NCBI GenBank assembly: GCA_001790315.1
Contig: MGCE01000187.1
Span: 1 to 7,470, forward strand
DNA length: 7,470 nucleotides
Direction of reading: 5' to 3'
DNA from: Candidatus Rokubacteria bacterium RIFCSPLOWO2_02_FULL_72_37
GTDB taxonomy: Bacteria > Methylomirabilota > Methylomirabilia > Rokubacteriales > CSP1-6
Shown here: one piece after another, positions 6,101 through 7,470 of the stretch
How the letters are laid out: each line of letters starts with the position of its first letter
How positions within the stretch are numbered: the stretch's first letter is position 1
The notes under the pieces: generated by a model
What the model saw: the letters and a program-made list of their open reading frames with translations, nothing else
What the model was told of the DNA's origin: nothing
Database searches by the model: none
Program-made: the position numbers and the translations under genes

Positions 6101-7470
6101 GGCTCCTCCGGCGCGGAGAGTTCCTCGCCGGCGCGCCGGCCCCGCAGTACGTCCACCTCGCCGTCCTCGACGAGGTCCAGCGCCGGCAGGTCCACGCCCG
6201 CCGCGTCCCGCGTCCGGTGGCGAGGGCCGAGCAGCTCACCGCGTTCCTCCTCCGCCGCCACCACCTCCATCCCGAGCACCGCCTGCGCGGCCCCGAGGGT
6301 GTGCTGGCGGCGCTCGAGCTGCTCCAGGGCGAGGATTTCCCGGTCCGCGTCTGGGAGCAGGAGTTCCTCCCGGCGCGCGTCGAGGGCTACGAGCGCGACT
6401 GGCTCGACCGCCTCGGACTCTCGGGCGAGATCGTGTGGACGCCGTTCGGACGCAGTCGCGCGGGCCGCGTCGGCGTGGCGCTCCGGGAAAATGCGGGCTG
6501 GCTGCGGGAAGCGCCGACGGCGCCGACCGAGCTCGACGCGCGGACCAAGAACGTGCTGCTCCACCTGCAGCTCCGCGGCGCCTCCTTCGCCCAGGACCTC
6601 ACGCGCGCGACCGGGCTCGGCGCCCACGAGGTGCTCCACGAGCTCTGGACGCTCTTCTGGGCCGGGCTGGTGAGTCCCGACACCTTCAGCGCGATCGCGA
6701 TGGGCGCGGGGGCCTCCCCGGGGCCCGGGGCCTCAACGTCCCCGCCGCCGGCCGGCCGCCGGCGGCGGGGCCAGACGCGTGGCGTCCTCGGGCGCGTGCC
6801 GGTGCTGGGCCGCTGGAGCGCCCTCGGCGGGGAGGAGCCGCTGTCGCCGGAGGAGCGCGACGAGGCGCAGGGCCACCTCCTGCTGGCGCGCTTCGGGGTC
6901 CTCGCGCGCGAGCTCGCGCCGGGCGACTGGGGGAGATTGCGGCACGCGCTGCTCAGGATGGAGTACGGCGGCGAGGTCGTCCGCGGCTACTTCGTCGAGG
7001 GGCTCTCCGGCGAGCAGTACGCCCTCGCGGCGGCGCTCGCCGAGCTCGGGGCGCCCGCCGCGCGGCGCGCCGAGCCGCACGTGCTCGTGAATCTCGTAGA
7101 CCCCGCGAACCTCTGGGGCCGTGTCTTCGCGCTGACGGGCGTCGATGGCGCGCGCGTCGCCGCGCCGCGCATCCCGACGAGCTGGCTCGTCGCCCGCGCG
7201 GGCCGCCCGGTCCTGCTCGCCGAGGGCCAGGGCCGCGATCTGACGCCGCTGGCCGGCTGGGAGCCTGCCGATCTCCCCGGCGTCGTCGCGGCGCTCCAGG
7301 AGGTCATGGACCGCCCGCTGCTCCTGCGCCCCGTACGCCGGCTCGAGATCCTGACGTGGGCCGGCCGGCCCGTGCGCGAGACGCCCGCGTTCGCCGCGCT
7401 CGTCGCCGCCGGCTTCTCCGCGGACGGGCCGCGCCTCAGCTGGGACGGCTACCCGGGCCCGCGCTCCCCG
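3145..7470 (+). CDS. lhr: Lhr-type ATP-dependent DEAD/DEAH-box helicase, large form; 3' end outside window
   Basis: The frame runs 1442 codons from ATG 3145 to the window edge with no stop, frameshift or gap, so only the last residues should be missing (E. coli and mycobacterial Lhr are about 1500-1540 aa). Superfamily 2 motifs seen: Q motif RPQREGW (21-27); Walker A APTGSGKT (40-47, Lys46); Ia SPLRALNND (77-85); TTPESL (138-143); Walker B DEVH (165-168); SAT (205-207); IV LVFAQSRR (275-282); HHGSLSR (303-309); V ATSSLELGID (329-338); VI QRVGRAGH (359-366). Lhr-specific core segments follow: PFWKGE (560-565), HSVFGMRVNGAWG (648-660), RTPAYLQRLKAD (745-756). The C-terminal half (about 860 on) shows the winged-helix and GRW...RFGVLARE...GYFVEGLSGEQYA (about 1221-1293) pattern of long Lhr proteins. 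Family knowledge: 3'-5' ssDNA translocase that unwinds RNA:DNA and DNA duplexes, linked to DNA repair. A Gly/Pro/Arg linker (about 1185-1212) interrupts the C-terminal domains. It is divergent from the flavoprotein gene and has no obvious repair partner in view. Confidence 0.95.
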   Translation, partial: MPEFLPFVRRWFETTFAAATRPQREGWAAIASGRDTLIVAPTGSGKTLAAFLWALDHLHRLGLERRLEDRVYVVYVSPLRALNNDIEKNLREPLAGMRAAAAAEGLRLPEVRVAVRTGDTLAAARQAMTRKPPHVLITTPESLYILLTSARFRPALADVRFVIVDEVHALMGSKRGAHLALSLERLQALGAAREPAARPQRIGCSATVHPVATALEFLTGATARDAVVVDAGFSRDLDLRVTAPVDDFLTASSETIWDAALQEIGELIRAHRTTLVFAQSRRAAERLARDLGDRVGEGLVAAHHGSLSRRARLDAESRLKEGALKALVATSSLELGIDVGAIDLVVQLQSPRQVAAALQRVGRAGHLLSRVSKGRILVTRGEELVEAAAVVRCIRARELDHVRMPEAPLDVLAQQVVAAVAVESLGVDELWERFRNAAPYRGLSRADFLAVVRMLAEPLPAEVKAAGPRILWDRVNERLHARRGSRFLALTSGGTIPDAGLFDVFVADTDLKVGTLDEEFVAESLPGDVFLLGSHAWRIVKVRAGRVLVDDAQGMSPTIPFWKGEHPSRSFELGRAVGRLRRDAADRLDAPDFAAWAGRECGLEPRAASALRTWLVKAGEVLDGIPDDQGIVVESFADELGGRHAMIHSVFGMRVNGAWGMALREKIRRVFRLQVEASHVDDGILLSFAPGQAPPAPERLVTLVTPEEVDALLGRALIGSPLFTTRFRHAAVRALFIPRLSGGQRTPAYLQRLKADALMEAVGGLADFPLVAETLRECFADALDVPRLKRLLERLHDGELWVRHVDAPLPSPFVYPLLLAWDWAYLDTGHAEERRSDAVPMRKAWSAPPGPLEPAVVAAVEGELGRTTPERRARDANELAAILDDLGDLTPDEIVERVAGGADALLAALAAEGRVIELDLAGERRAWIPAADAPLYAALTTGDGLERVLLRRLRTRGPVTVDGLSSRYGVAPADVERALEGLVARGLLRRGEFLAGAPAPQYVHLAVLDEVQRRQVHARRVPRPVARAEQLTAFLLRRHHLHPEHRLRGPEGVLAALELLQGEDFPVRVWEQEFLPARVEGYERDWLDRLGLSGEIVWTPFGRSRAGRVGVALRENAGWLREAPTAPTELDARTKNVLLHLQLRGASFAQDLTRATGLGAHEVLHELWTLFWAGLVSPDTFSAIAMGAGASPGPGASTSPPPAGRRRRGQTRGVLGRVPVLGRWSALGGEEPLSPEERDEAQGHLLLARFGVLARELAPGDWGRLRHALLRMEYGGEVVRGYFVEGLSGEQYALAAALAELGAPAARRAEPHVLVNLVDPANLWGRVFALTGVDGARVAAPRIPTSWLVARAGRPVLLAEGQGRDLTPLAGWEPADLPGVVAALQEVMDRPLLLRPVRRLEILTWAGRPVRETPAFAALVAAGFSADGPRLSWDGYPGPRSP
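6709..6734 (+). repeat. Short direct repeat GGGGCCTC in the Lhr linker
   Basis: GGGGCCTC occurs at 6709-6716 and again at 6727-6734, an 18-bp period that preserves the reading frame. Between them lies CCCCGGGGCCC. The repeat encodes part of the Gly/Ala/Ser/Pro-rich linker (about residues 1188-1197) of the Lhr C-terminal region and may mark a past in-frame slippage or duplication. Confidence 0.5.
6740..6770 (+). repeat. Perfect 12-bp all-GC inverted repeat inside lhr
   Basis: CCCCGCCGCCGG (6740-6751) and its exact complement CCGGCGGCGGGG (6759-6770) flank a 7-nt loop CCGGCCG. The stem is entirely G:C and lies within the linker of the helicase, encoding Pro/Ala/Gly then an Arg run (about residues 1199-1210). 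It has no T-tract, so it is not an intrinsic terminator. It may be a low-complexity expansion in a tolerant linker. Confidence 0.75.

Noticed and set aside
3568..6639. A 1023-codon open frame on the minus strand antisense to the helicase
   Set aside because: It is the mirror of the lhr frame in GC-rich DNA, where stop codons are rare. Its translation is a low-complexity Arg/Glu/Ala/Asp composition with no recognisable motif, while the plus-strand frame has every SF2 helicase motif.
1..7470. tRNA or rRNA genes, CRISPR repeats, IS ends, att sites, toxin-antitoxin or phage defence modules
   Set aside because: Looked for on both strands; no spaced identical repeats, terminal inverted repeats flanking a transposase, cloverleaf-like sequence or defence-protein motifs were seen. 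The Lhr helicase alone does not define a defence system.

Overview
The window is very GC-rich, with almost every third codon position G or C. It is gene-dense and bacterial. The gene content (CoA-thioester aromatic/acyl chemistry, DUF1059, geranylgeranyl-reductase-type flavoprotein, full-size bacterial Lhr helicase) and the codon use fit a soil or subsurface Gram-negative lineage, for example Candidatus Rokubacteria/Methylomirabilota or a high-GC deltaproteobacterium-like group. That placement is an inference from style; no marker gene here settles it. No rRNA, tRNA, CRISPR array, IS element, integrase or phage gene was seen.

Layout. (1) 1-126, minus strand: the first 42 codons of an FAD monooxygenase that look like the N-terminus of the salicylyl-CoA 5-hydroxylase/anthraniloyl-CoA monooxygenase type. 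(2) 145-822, plus: a short crotonase-fold enoyl-CoA hydratase/isomerase-family protein, divergent from gene 1 with only 18 bp between the start codons. (3) 889-1065, plus: a DUF1059 small putative metal-binding protein with its own promoter and a strong ribosome binding site. (4) about 1069-1500, plus: a small two-helix membrane protein with no canonical start codon, in the same frame as DUF1059 and immediately after its stop. (5) 1521-1877 and 1877-3118, minus: a translationally coupled pair made of a geranylgeranyl-reductase-family flavoprotein followed by a single-domain cupin. (6) 3145-7470, plus: a large Lhr-type ATP-dependent helicase, 1442 codons without a stop and running off the window end. 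It fills the last 58% of the window. No gap between genes exceeds about 70 bases, so there is no long non-coding stretch.

How the parts relate. Genes 1 and 2 probably both act on CoA thioesters in aromatic or acyl catabolism. The flavoprotein/cupin pair looks like an independent redox unit, and Lhr is a nucleic-acid repair or processing enzyme. The regulatory layout is the most striking thing here. Both divergent gene pairs (126/145 and 3118/3145) are separated by tiny spacers holding two back-to-back, overlapping -10-like hexamers. In all four directions the hexamer ends exactly 8 nt before the ATG, which predicts four leaderless or near-leaderless mRNAs from two symmetric bidirectional promoters. 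DUF1059, in contrast, has a conventional leader with a GAGGAGG Shine-Dalgarno sequence. I found no convincing new defence or mobile system in this window.
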